Assembly (NCBI GenBank): GCA_963821755.1 | Contig: CAWGEX010000003.1 | Location: forward strand, 806,001-870,000 | Direction of reading: 5' to 3' | From: Bog-473 sp963821755 | Lineage (GTDB): Bacteria > Actinomycetota > Acidimicrobiia > Acidimicrobiales > RAAP-2 | DNA length: 64,000 bases | Shown here: piece after piece, positions 56,271-64,000 of the stretch | Numbering within the stretch: position 1 is the first letter of the stretch | How the letters are laid out: every line of letters begins with the position of its first letter | Made by a program: the position numbers and the translations under genes | Notes under the pieces: model-generated | The model's input: the letters and a program-made list of their open reading frames with translations, nothing else | The model's database searches: none | Told to the model about the DNA's origin: nothing

Positions 56271-57347
56271 ATGCTGAGAATCGGCATACTCGGTGCCGCC
56301 AAGATCGCGCCGGCCGCCCTCATCAAGCCGGCACAACGCACGGGTCGGGCGACAGTGGCCGTCGTGGCCGCCCGCAACCCCGACAAGGCGCAGAAGTTCG
56401 CCGATAAGCACAAGATCCCCCGCATCGCGCCGACCTACGACGCGCTGCTCAACGACCCCGACATCGATGCCGTCTACATCCCCCTCCCCAACGGCCTGCA
56501 CGGTCGCTGGACCATCGCCGCACTCAATGCCGGCAAACACGTCCTGTGCGAGAAGCCCTTCACGGCCAACGCCGATGAAGCGCGTCTGGTCGCCGAGGCC
56601 GACGCCGCCCACCACGGCCTGGTGGTGATGGAAGCCTTTCACTACCAGTACCACCCCTTGTCCAAGCGCCTGGTCGAGATCGTCCGCTCAGGGGAGCTCG
56701 GCGCCATCCAGGACATCGACATCAATTTCTCCGCCCCTTTGGCCAAGAAGGGCGACATCCGCTACCAACTCGATCTGGCCGGCGGCGCCACGATGGACAT
56801 GGGCTGCTATCCCGTTTCGCTGTTGCGATTGTTAGCGGCGGGCCCGCGGGTATCGAGCGCCAAGGCCAAACTGTCCTCCGCCGGCGTCGACCGCGCTATG
56901 GACGCCCGTTTCTCCCTCCCCGAAGGTGGCACGGCGCGCATCCGCTGCTCCATGTTCTCCGCCTCCTTGCTGCACATGCACGCCCAGGTCACCGGCAGCG
57001 ACGGCACGCTCTCCGTCTTCAATCCATTCGCCCCCCACTTCGGCCACCGGGTGAAGGTCGAGACGGCCTCGGGAACGCGTCGCGAAAAGTTCAGCCGCCG
57101 GGCCACCTACGACTACCAGCTCGAGGCCTTCGCCGCCGCCACCGAAGACGGTGCCCCGTTCCCGACCACCGCCTCCGACGCCATCCGTACCATGGAGCTC
57201 ATCGACTCCATCTACATCGCCGCCGGCCTCCCCGCCCGCCAACCCACTGCGCCGGGCGGCGCCGCTCCGGGTCCTGACGATGTCCCAGGCACCCCGGGCA
57301 CCCCGGGCACCCGGCACCCGGGCACCCCGGGCACCGCCGACACATAG
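56271..57347 (+). CDS. Gfo/Idh/MocA-family oxidoreductase
   Basis: 358 residues. Rossmann N-terminus RIGILGAAKIAPAAL, then HVLCEKPFTANADEA with the EKP motif, and the beta-sheet C-terminal domain. Such enzymes oxidise sugars or inositols with NAD(P). A terminal GTPGTP tail encoded by GGCACCCCG repeats ends in the TAG that overlaps the tldD GTG by one base. Confidence 0.9.
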   Translation: MLRIGILGAAKIAPAALIKPAQRTGRATVAVVAARNPDKAQKFADKHKIPRIAPTYDALLNDPDIDAVYIPLPNGLHGRWTIAALNAGKHVLCEKPFTANADEARLVAEADAAHHGLVVMEAFHYQYHPLSKRLVEIVRSGELGAIQDIDINFSAPLAKKGDIRYQLDLAGGATMDMGCYPVSLLRLLAAGPRVSSAKAKLSSAGVDRAMDARFSLPEGGTARIRCSMFSASLLHMHAQVTGSDGTLSVFNPFAPHFGHRVKVETASGTRREKFSRRATYDYQLEAFAAATEDGAPFPTTASDAIRTMELIDSIYIAAGLPARQPTAPGGAAPGPDDVPGTPGTPGTRHPGTPGTADT

Positions 57348-58882
57348 TGCCCCTCCCCGCCGACGATCTGCGAGCCCTGGCTGACGCCGCTCTCTCGACT
57401 GCCGAAGCCGCAGGTTGCGCCCACGCCGAGATCCGGGTCGAGCGCATCCGCTCCCAAGAAGTCCGACTGCGCGACGCCGTCCCTGAAGGCAGCTCCGACA
57501 ACACGGAATTGGGCATGGGGGTCCGGGTGGTGGTCGACGGCGCCGTCGGGTTCGCCGCCACCGTCGACGTCGGCGCGACCCAGGCGGCCAACCTGGTCCG
57601 CCAGGCCATCGACACCGCTCGGGTCACCGCCCAGGCCGGAGGCGGGCGGGTCGACCTCTCCCCCGAACCCTCCCACGGCGAAGTGGTGTGGACGAGCCCG
57701 TTCAAGATCGATCCCGCCGGCGTGCCCCTGGCCGACAAGGTGGCCCTGCTCGAGGGGTGGAGCCGGCCGTTGCTCGACCACGCCACCGTCTCGCACGTCA
57801 CCGCCTCGGTGCTCAGTGTGAGCGAGGAGACATATCTGGCCGATCTGGGCGGCACCCGGGCCACCCAACGCCGCGTCCGCCTGCACCCCCAACTCGAGGC
57901 ACTGGCGCTGAGCGATTCCGGCTTCGAGACCATGCGCACACTGGCGCCGCCGGTCGGTCGGGGTTGGGAGTACCTCGCCGGCGACCCGGTCGGCACCGGG
58001 GCGGGGGCCGGGTGGGACTGGACCGCCGAACTGGCTGCACTCCCTGAGTTGTTGGCCGAGAAATTGGCCGCTCCGTCGGTGGAGGCGGGAACCTATGACC
58101 TCGTCGTCGACCCCTCGAATCTCTGGCTGACCATCCACGAGTCGATCGGACACGCCACCGAGTTGGACCGCGCCATGGGGTACGAGGCCGCGTACGCCGG
58201 GACCTCGTTCGCCACGTTCGATCAACTCGGCTCGCTGCAGTACGGATCGCCCGTCATGCACATCACCGGCGATCGAACGGTGGAGCACGGCCTGGCCACC
58301 GTGGCCATCGACAGCGAGGGTGTGGCCGCGCAATCCTTCGACCTGGTCCGTGACGGCGTCCTCGTGGGCTATCAGTTGGACCGCTCGATTGCCTCGTCCA
58401 TGGGCTTCGATCGCTCCAACGGGTGCGCCTTCGCCGACTCGCCGCTCCACGTGCCGATCCAGCGGATGGCCAATGTGTCGCTGGCTCCAGCCCGGGGTCA
58501 GGCTCCGGGTGCTTCCGGCGGCGATGGCCCCTCCACCGAGGAGCTGATCGGTGGCGTCGAGCGAGGCCTGTACATCCTCGGTGACAAGAGCTGGTCCATC
58601 GACATGCAGCGCTACAACTTCCAATTCACCGGCCAGCGTTTCTTCAAGATCGAGGGAGGGAAGCTGGCGGGGCAGGTGAAGGACGTGGCGTATCAAGCGA
58701 CGACGACCGACTTCTGGGGCGCCATGGAGGCCGTCGGCGGGGCGTCGACCTGGGTCCTCGGTGGGGCGTTCAACTGCGGCAAGGGCCAACCGGGACAGGT
58801 GGCGCCGGTCAGCCATGGCTGCCCGTCGGTCCTGGTGCGGGGCGTGCGTGTGCTCAATGCCCGGGAGGAGGCCGGACGGTGA
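57347..58882 (+). CDS. tldD: TldD-type metalloprotease subunit
   Basis: 511 residues. The zinc-binding HESIGH in WLTIHESIGHATELDR marks the active subunit of the TldD/TldE protease. The N-terminal domain carries AEIRVERIRSQEVRLRD. TldD/E degrades or matures small peptides in the cytoplasm. It follows the Gfo/Idh gene by a one-base overlap and precedes tldE by 28 bp. Confidence 0.92.
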   Translation: MPLPADDLRALADAALSTAEAAGCAHAEIRVERIRSQEVRLRDAVPEGSSDNTELGMGVRVVVDGAVGFAATVDVGATQAANLVRQAIDTARVTAQAGGGRVDLSPEPSHGEVVWTSPFKIDPAGVPLADKVALLEGWSRPLLDHATVSHVTASVLSVSEETYLADLGGTRATQRRVRLHPQLEALALSDSGFETMRTLAPPVGRGWEYLAGDPVGTGAGAGWDWTAELAALPELLAEKLAAPSVEAGTYDLVVDPSNLWLTIHESIGHATELDRAMGYEAAYAGTSFATFDQLGSLQYGSPVMHITGDRTVEHGLATVAIDSEGVAAQSFDLVRDGVLVGYQLDRSIASSMGFDRSNGCAFADSPLHVPIQRMANVSLAPARGQAPGASGGDGPSTEELIGGVERGLYILGDKSWSIDMQRYNFQFTGQRFFKIEGGKLAGQVKDVAYQATTTDFWGAMEAVGGASTWVLGGAFNCGKGQPGQVAPVSHGCPSVLVRGVRVLNAREEAGR

Positions 58883-58910
58883 CCGGTCGGCGGTCGCGGG
58901 TGATGGGTCG

Positions 58911-60344
58911 ATGATTGAGGCGCAGTCGGTGGTCGAGGACGGCTTGGCGGCGGCCTCCCGGGGTGGCGCCGATGGCTGCATCGTGCTGGTCGACGAGACC
59001 AGCCACGCGGACGTGCGTTTTGCGCTCAACACGACGACGACCAACGGCGTCCGACGAGATCGCACCGTCACCGTGGTGGCCATGGCAGCCGGTGCAGTCG
59101 GCGTGTCCCGGCGCAGCGGTGTGGTCGACGTGGAAGGGATGGTGTCGGCCGCGTTGACGGATGCCCAAGGGGCGCCGCCAGCCGAAGATGCGTTCCCATT
59201 GGTCGATGGAATGGGCGCGGCGGGTGGCGGAGGTGCCGCGTCGTCGGTGGCCTTCGGGCGGTCGCCGGTCGAGACGGACCTCTCGGCTTTGGGGAATGTG
59301 TTGTCCGGGCTCTCGGGGGCGTTCGGGCGGGCCCGCGAGCGGGACGTGGTGCTGGCGGGGTTTGCCGAGTTCGGCGTGTCGACGTTGTATCTAGGGAGCT
59401 CGACCGGGGTGCGTCTTTCGTTCTCGCAGCCGACGGGGTCGGTCAACCTGGTCGGTCGCTCAGCCGATGGAGCCCGGTCGGCCTGGACCGGTGCCGGAGC
59501 TGAGCACATGGAGAGGCTCGCCTTCCCCGAGATGGAGGCCGAACTGTGGCGGCGCTTGGACTGGGCCCGCCGGCCGATCTCCCTCGATGCCGGTCGTTAC
59601 GAGGTAATCCTGCCGCCATCTGGGGTGTCCGACCTCATGGGATCACTCAACTTTTACGCGCTCGGCGGCCAGGACGCCGAGGATGGTCGGACGGTCTTCT
59701 CGTCCGGGACGAACGCCGGCGGCACCCGCGTGGGTGAGCAGATCTCCATGTTGCCCTTCACCTTGTACAGCGACCCCTTCGAGCCGGGGCTGGAGTGCCT
59801 GCCGTTTGTGGCCGTCGGCTCTTCGGGCAGTGAAGCGTCAGTCTTCGACAACGGTCTGCCCATCCGGCGGGTCGACTGGATCCGGGACGGCCGTCTTGCG
59901 CACCTGCGCTATCACCGGGCCGGAGCGGCCCGCTCGGGCGTCGAGATGGCGCCCTACATCGACAACCTGGTCCTGCGGGCCGAGGACCGGGGCACTCGTC
60001 CCGGTGTGACCAACGGCGGGACCGTCGATGACATGGTGTCGCGGACGGAACGCGGGCTGCTCCTGACCTGCCTGTGGTACATCCGCGAGGTGGATCCGGC
60101 CACGCTGCTGTTGACCGGGCTCACTCGCGATGGCGTCTATGTGGTCGAGAACGGCGAGGTCGTGGGGGCGGCGAACAATTTCCGCTTCAATGAGAGCCCG
60201 GTCGACTTGCTGGCCCGGGCCACCGAAGTCGGCACCAGCGTTCGTGCCCTGGGTCGGGAGTTGGGCGAGTACCTCAATCGCTGCGTGATGCCGCCACTGC
60301 GGATTCCCGACTTCAACATGAGCTCGGTCAGCCAGGCCAGCTGA
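58911..60344 (+). CDS. tldE: TldE/PmbA-type subunit
   Basis: 477 residues, homologous to TldD but without the HExxxH zinc motif, as for TldE. It includes YEVILPPSGVSDLMGSLNFYA and VDWIRDGRLAHLRYHRAGA. It forms a heterodimer with the TldD upstream. Start 58911 is the first ATG after a short stretch unlike the family. Confidence 0.9.
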   Translation: MIEAQSVVEDGLAAASRGGADGCIVLVDETSHADVRFALNTTTTNGVRRDRTVTVVAMAAGAVGVSRRSGVVDVEGMVSAALTDAQGAPPAEDAFPLVDGMGAAGGGGAASSVAFGRSPVETDLSALGNVLSGLSGAFGRARERDVVLAGFAEFGVSTLYLGSSTGVRLSFSQPTGSVNLVGRSADGARSAWTGAGAEHMERLAFPEMEAELWRRLDWARRPISLDAGRYEVILPPSGVSDLMGSLNFYALGGQDAEDGRTVFSSGTNAGGTRVGEQISMLPFTLYSDPFEPGLECLPFVAVGSSGSEASVFDNGLPIRRVDWIRDGRLAHLRYHRAGAARSGVEMAPYIDNLVLRAEDRGTRPGVTNGGTVDDMVSRTERGLLLTCLWYIREVDPATLLLTGLTRDGVYVVENGEVVGAANNFRFNESPVDLLARATEVGTSVRALGRELGEYLNRCVMPPLRIPDFNMSSVSQAS

Positions 60345-60505
60345 TTGGATTGACGCCCTGATCAGGCCGCTTCGGATGAGACCGCCGCCCACGACTGGTT
60401 CGGGGTGCGGTCGGTGTCGGGCTGTTCACCGGGCTGGTCGACGGCACACCTTTCGATGACCACTGTCGTCGACGACGAGATATCGCTCGCCCTGCAGCAT
60501 TTCGG

Positions 60506-61813
60506 GTGACGTTGGCGCGTATCGGCCCGACGGCCGACGGTTCCTTCGATGTGGCTCCCGTGACGACCAAGACCTCGACGGCGGAGCTCATGGCGGAGGC
60601 CGAGCGGCTCGGAACGGTGATTGCCGCGTCTCTCGGGTCGCTCCTGGGGATCGTGGGCGAGCTTGACAAGAGGGAGGCTTGGCGGACCGAGGGGGCGACC
60701 TCCCTGGGATCGTGGCTGGCTCAGCGCTGTGGCGTCTCCGAAGCAACGGGCCGCGCCTGGGCGCATGTGGCCGAGCGACTGGACGATCTCCCCCACCTGT
60801 CCCAAGGCCTGCGGGTAGGCGCCCTCACCTTCGACAAGGTCTGCGCCGTGGTCGACCTGGCCACTCCCGAGACTGATGCCTCCGTCCTGCGTCAAGCCGA
60901 GGAGTGCTCGGTCAGTCAGCTCAGGGATCTGGTGCGCGGCGGACGGGAGATCACCGACGCCCAGGATCTAGCGGAGTACGAAGGCCGATACGTCAGGCTC
61001 AACGACGCCCGGTGTTCGCTCAGCGCCAGACTGCCCATTGAGATGTATTCCGTGGTCCGTGCGGTGATCACCGATGGCGCCAAGGCGATCCCTTCGGACG
61101 GCGAGACTCCTTACGACCAGCGCCAGTGTGACGCGCTGTTCAATCTGTGCCGGGCGGCTGGTGGTCGCCGACGGTCTGGTCCTGGTCCTGGTCCCGGATC
61201 GTCGACGGGGGCGCCGTCGGGAACGCCGGGCGGCAGACAGGGCGACGCACGCGACGTTGGTAGCCGTCGCGATGGTGGTGGCTCAGTCGGTGAGTTCATC
61301 GACTCGACAAGCGACGGCAATGGGGTGATGTCGCCTCACGGCTTCTTCGTCGTGGCGCATACCGACCTCTCGCTGCTGCGCGGGGGCACCGGGACGGCAG
61401 AGATCGAGCATCTTGGGCTTCTGAGCCCCGAGGCCATCCGCCGCATCAGTTGCGATGCCACAATCTCGCTCGCTCTCGATGACGCCTTCGGCCACACCAT
61501 GTTCGAGGGCCGTGCCCGTCGATTCCCTACCGGCGCCCAACGTCGGGAAGCGCAGCGTCGCGACCGTCGATGTCGATTCCCCGGATGCGAGAATTCCAAA
61601 TTTACCGACGTCCACCACATTGTGCATTGGGCCGACCAGGGGCCAACCGATCTCGAAAACCTTGCCACCCTGTGCAGCCATCACCATCACCGCGTCCATG
61701 AGAAGGCTTGGCAAGTCAAAGGCAATGCCAACGGCATCTTGCGCTTCATCGGGCCGAGTGGCCGGGTGATGACCTCGCGCCCGTCTCCACTCTGGACGAG
61801 ACGCAAGGAGTGA
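60506..61813 (+). CDS. DUF222-HNH endonuclease
   Basis: 435 residues. An N-terminal DUF222 domain (LGSWLAQRCGVSEATGRAWAHV) is joined through a Gly/Arg-rich linker to an HNH domain with CRFPGCENSKFTDVHHIVHW and LATLCSHHHHRVHE. Such proteins are abundant in actinobacteria and their role is unclear, probably nuclease in mobile contexts. GTG start tentative. Confidence 0.9.
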   Translation: MTLARIGPTADGSFDVAPVTTKTSTAELMAEAERLGTVIAASLGSLLGIVGELDKREAWRTEGATSLGSWLAQRCGVSEATGRAWAHVAERLDDLPHLSQGLRVGALTFDKVCAVVDLATPETDASVLRQAEECSVSQLRDLVRGGREITDAQDLAEYEGRYVRLNDARCSLSARLPIEMYSVVRAVITDGAKAIPSDGETPYDQRQCDALFNLCRAAGGRRRSGPGPGPGSSTGAPSGTPGGRQGDARDVGSRRDGGGSVGEFIDSTSDGNGVMSPHGFFVVAHTDLSLLRGGTGTAEIEHLGLLSPEAIRRISCDATISLALDDAFGHTMFEGRARRFPTGAQRREAQRRDRRCRFPGCENSKFTDVHHIVHWADQGPTDLENLATLCSHHHHRVHEKAWQVKGNANGILRFIGPSGRVMTSRPSPLWTRRKE

Positions 61814-61879
61814 GCTGGTTCGGCTGGGCTCAACAGCTCGCAATGGTCCGCTATTCCCTGCAGTAACCCCCAAGCGCGG

Positions 61880-62452
61880 TTAGGCCACGCCGGCGGCGAC
61901 CCGCCGCACCACCTCCATCCAGGCAGCTAATCCGTCCACGACCAGCCCGTCCACCTTCCCCCGGTCATCGGCCCGCCGAAGCGCCACGGCGTCGCCGAAC
62001 AGTGGCAACGCCGCGAAGCGGGAGCGCTCCTCAGATGACATGGGTCCGCCCTGCAAAGACAACGAGACCACGCTGCCGGCGGAGAGTCCTCCCCCGTACG
62101 TGCCCCCACCCCCGCTCGCCACGAGATACCGCTTGGCCGCCACATGCAGACCCACCAATCCGGCCACCCGCTGCCCCAGCGCTGTCCGCACCCCCGCCGC
62201 ACCGGCCGCGCCGTGTTCAGCGTCACCGACCCCGGGCAGCAAATGCCCGATGTCGTGCACCAGGCCAGCGACAATCAGCGCGTCATCGTGCTCGCCCTGG
62301 TCCCGCTCCGCCACCTCAGCCTGCAGCAACGTCGCCGTTTGCAGCGCGTGATCGAGGTGCGTGAACGACGCCCCCTCCTCCACCGGCTCACCAGCTGCTC
62401 CCGACGCCAAGAGCTGCCCGATGTCGTCGACTGTCAGATTGGTCGGGTTCAC
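61880..62452 (-). CDS. PhnZ-like HD-domain oxygenase
   Basis: 190 residues. HD-domain ligands appear in THLDHALQTA, GLVHDIGHLL and LHVAAKRYLV. The HVAAKRYL motif and the upstream Glu are characteristic of PhnZ-type mixed-valent di-iron oxygenases, which cleave organophosphonates. No phosphonate pathway gene is nearby, so the substrate is not assured. Confidence 0.8.
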   Translation of the reverse strand: MNPTNLTVDDIGQLLASGAAGEPVEEGASFTHLDHALQTATLLQAEVAERDQGEHDDALIVAGLVHDIGHLLPGVGDAEHGAAGAAGVRTALGQRVAGLVGLHVAAKRYLVASGGGGTYGGGLSAGSVVSLSLQGGPMSSEERSRFAALPLFGDAVALRRADDRGKVDGLVVDGLAAWMEVVRRVAAGVA

Positions 62453-62517
62453 CGAGCCATTCTCCCCTCACCCAGCGTGGCGGCGGGCCACCCTGCTGAA
62501 CACTACGGTTGCGTCCC

Positions 62518-63771
62518 GTGCCTTGGACCCCTCCGCCGCGTAGCCCTTGGGCCGACAAGCTCATCGCCCTGGGCGAAGGCATCGGTGATGACGGTCGCTC
62601 CCTCATCTCCCTCGAGCCCGACCTGCTCCGCCAGTCGGCTCAAGAAACCACCGGGCTCGACGACTTCGGTGACACGTGGTGGGAGGAGCCCTTCCGCCGC
62701 CTCTGTCGCTCCCTGAACGAGGAGGCCAGACTCCATCTGCCAGGCCGCCTCCGCACCCGGGGCGAACTGCAAATCATCTTGCAGAACCGGCTGCGCCTCG
62801 TCGATCTGTGGCGCGAGGAGCCGGCCATCGCCGAAGAATCCATTCATGCCCCGATCGTGGTCACGGGACTGGGGCGGTCTGGTACCACGCTCCTCCACGA
62901 GCTCCTGGCCAATGACCCCGACAATCGCCCACCCCTCCTGTGGGAGTTCCTCCACACGGTCCCCGCCGGCGCCCGGTCCCGGGCCGCAGTGGGCAATCCC
63001 GGCCATCGGCCTCAGCTCTGTGACGACGAGATCACCCTCATGGACGAAATCGTCCCTGCTTTCACCACCATGCACGAGAACGGCGGCAACCTTCCCACTG
63101 AGGACATCTTCGGTTTCGCCCACCAGTTCTCGAGTGACATGTACACCGGTCTGTACAACGTCGCCGAGTACACCATCTGGAGGAGTGGGCAGGACCAGGC
63201 GCCCATCTACGACTGGCTCCGCCGCATGCTCCAGACCATGCAGTGGGCCACCCCCACCACCCGGTGGGTCCTCAAAGCACCGTCCCACCTTTCCGCCCTG
63301 CCCCTACTCTTCGCCACCTTCCCCGACGCCAAGGTGGTCATCACCCATCGCGACCCCCTCCGGGTGGTCGGATCGTTGGCGGATTTGATGGCCACCCTCC
63401 ACTACATGCATTCGAACCACGTCGACCATGCCGTCCTCGTGGAGTTCATGTGCATGGGACTCGAGCACGTCATGGACGAGGTGACTGCCGAGCGGGACAG
63501 CGGCACTCTCCCCCAAGACCAGATCAGCGACGTCATCTATGACGACCTCGTCAAAGATCCCATGGCCACCATCGAGGCGCTCTATCGGCGATGGGAATTC
63601 CCACTCAGTGAGGAGTTCCGCAAGAACCTCGAGTCGTATCTCGGCAGTCGTCACACCAATCGGACGAACCGTCACGATTACTCCTTCAGCGATACCGGCC
63701 TCGACCTGGCGACCCACCGGGCCCTGGTTGCTCCTTATCAGGAGCGATTCGGGGTCCGCTCAGAGGTCTGA
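62518..63771 (+). CDS. Sulfotransferase-family protein
   Basis: About 417 residues. The PAPS-binding loop is VVTGLGRSGTTLLHELL, and the 3'-phosphate motif is VITHRDPLRVVGSLADL. It probably sulfates a hydroxylated acceptor such as a sterol-like or lipid molecule. Starts at GTG 62518 (TTG 62509 also possible). Divergent from the PhnZ-like gene. Confidence 0.88.
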   Translation: MPWTPPPRSPWADKLIALGEGIGDDGRSLISLEPDLLRQSAQETTGLDDFGDTWWEEPFRRLCRSLNEEARLHLPGRLRTRGELQIILQNRLRLVDLWREEPAIAEESIHAPIVVTGLGRSGTTLLHELLANDPDNRPPLLWEFLHTVPAGARSRAAVGNPGHRPQLCDDEITLMDEIVPAFTTMHENGGNLPTEDIFGFAHQFSSDMYTGLYNVAEYTIWRSGQDQAPIYDWLRRMLQTMQWATPTTRWVLKAPSHLSALPLLFATFPDAKVVITHRDPLRVVGSLADLMATLHYMHSNHVDHAVLVEFMCMGLEHVMDEVTAERDSGTLPQDQISDVIYDDLVKDPMATIEALYRRWEFPLSEEFRKNLESYLGSRHTNRTNRHDYSFSDTGLDLATHRALVAPYQERFGVRSEV

Positions 63772-63817
63772 ATGCTCGATGGCGTCTCGCCATTTCGACC
63801 GCGATTGCGACCGGCGA

Positions 63818-64000
63818 CTAGGCCCTCGTCCCGGCCGGGCGGGGCAAGTCCGCCACCGACACCAGTTGGGCCGTGGGATGCGGCGGACCATCGGCCAGCA
63901 CCCAACGCACCAGCATGTAGCCCTCCAGGCGACCACCGGTATCGAGCCAGTTCTCCACGCCGGCCCCAGGATTCTCGGCCGCGATGACCATCTGCCAGCT
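63818..64000 (-). CDS. C-terminal end of a DUF1214-like protein (partial)
   Basis: The last 60 codons, entering from beyond the window. NPGAGVENWLDTGGRLEGYM and VRWVLADGP resemble the C-terminus of DUF1214/DUF1254 proteins. The stop is TAG (63820-63818). The function is unknown. Confidence 0.65.
   Translation of the reverse strand, partial: SWQMVIAAENPGAGVENWLDTGGRLEGYMLVRWVLADGPPHPTAQLVSVADLPRPAGTRA

Noticed and set aside
57270..57345. Possible CRISPR-like repeats at the end of the Gfo/Idh gene
   Set aside because: The units are 9-bp tandem GGCACCCCG codon repeats without spacers, and they encode the protein tail.
57212..59509. 765-codon minus-strand frame opposite tldD
   Set aside because: Shadow of tldD, which has the HExxxH motif in the other strand.

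Overview
The window is high-GC DNA with dense, mostly short-spaced genes, many GTG starts and several apparently leaderless promoters. Gene content points to an actinobacterium: MurT/GatD, an LCP ligase, GAF-ANTAR proteins, DUF222-HNH, SHOCT, DUF4235, TIGR03086-type and 6C RNA. The mix of arylsulfatase, sulfotransferase, LLM oxidoreductase, acyl-CoA reductase fusion and PhyH genes suggests an environmental, possibly Acidimicrobiia-like lineage. That placement is inference from gene content only.

Layout. 0-3.1 kb: tail of a TrmA/RumA-like RNA methyltransferase, a zinc-type ArsR repressor with a CDF exporter, and two tandem GAF-ANTAR regulators. 3.4-14.9 kb: LLM monooxygenase, arylsulfatase, a GH-like lipoprotein, an LCP cell-wall ligase, a membrane coiled-coil protein coupled to a GH43 glycosidase, an Ig-like surface protein and a PhyH dioxygenase. 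15-25 kb: small soluble and membrane genes, a broken methyltransferase, degraded secreted-protein remnants and a large FtsX-type permease. 25.5-28.1 kb: an ArsR-arsenate reductase fusion with a VOC protein, then an IS110 element. 28.5-36 kb: a frame-broken HD-GYP/LuxR regulator, a methyltransferase-cupin pair, small enzymes, a broken surface protein, a broken CDF transporter, a cupin/MarR divergent pair and tRNA-Val(CAC). 36.5-46.2 kb: a secreted S15-type hydrolase, then a tightly coupled lipid cluster (TetR; acyl-CoA reductase-HAD fusion; zinc alcohol dehydrogenase; LarA-like protein; PlsC). 46.4-49.7 kb: secreted repeat protein, sterol-desaturase-like protein, DoxX and an ICMT-like methyltransferase. 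49.7-54 kb: HAD-PlsC, MurT and GatD (cell envelope) plus a thioesterase. 54.1-54.3 kb: a 6C small RNA with its own promoter and terminator. 54.4-64 kb: LysR, GNAT, Gfo/Idh, TldD/TldE, DUF222-HNH, a PhnZ-like HD protein, a sulfotransferase and a DUF1214-like tail.

How genes work together. Metal and arsenic control is local: each ArsR-type repressor sits beside its effector and a matching palindrome. The MurT-GatD pair amidates lipid II glutamate, and the LCP protein attaches polymers to the same wall. The 39.8-46.2 kb genes overlap by ATGA or TGATG junctions, so they are probably one fatty-acyl reduction and acyl-transfer module. About nine loci contain frameshifts, several in short homopolymers. 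Either this assembly carries indel errors or accessory genes are decaying, and read mapping would decide between these.
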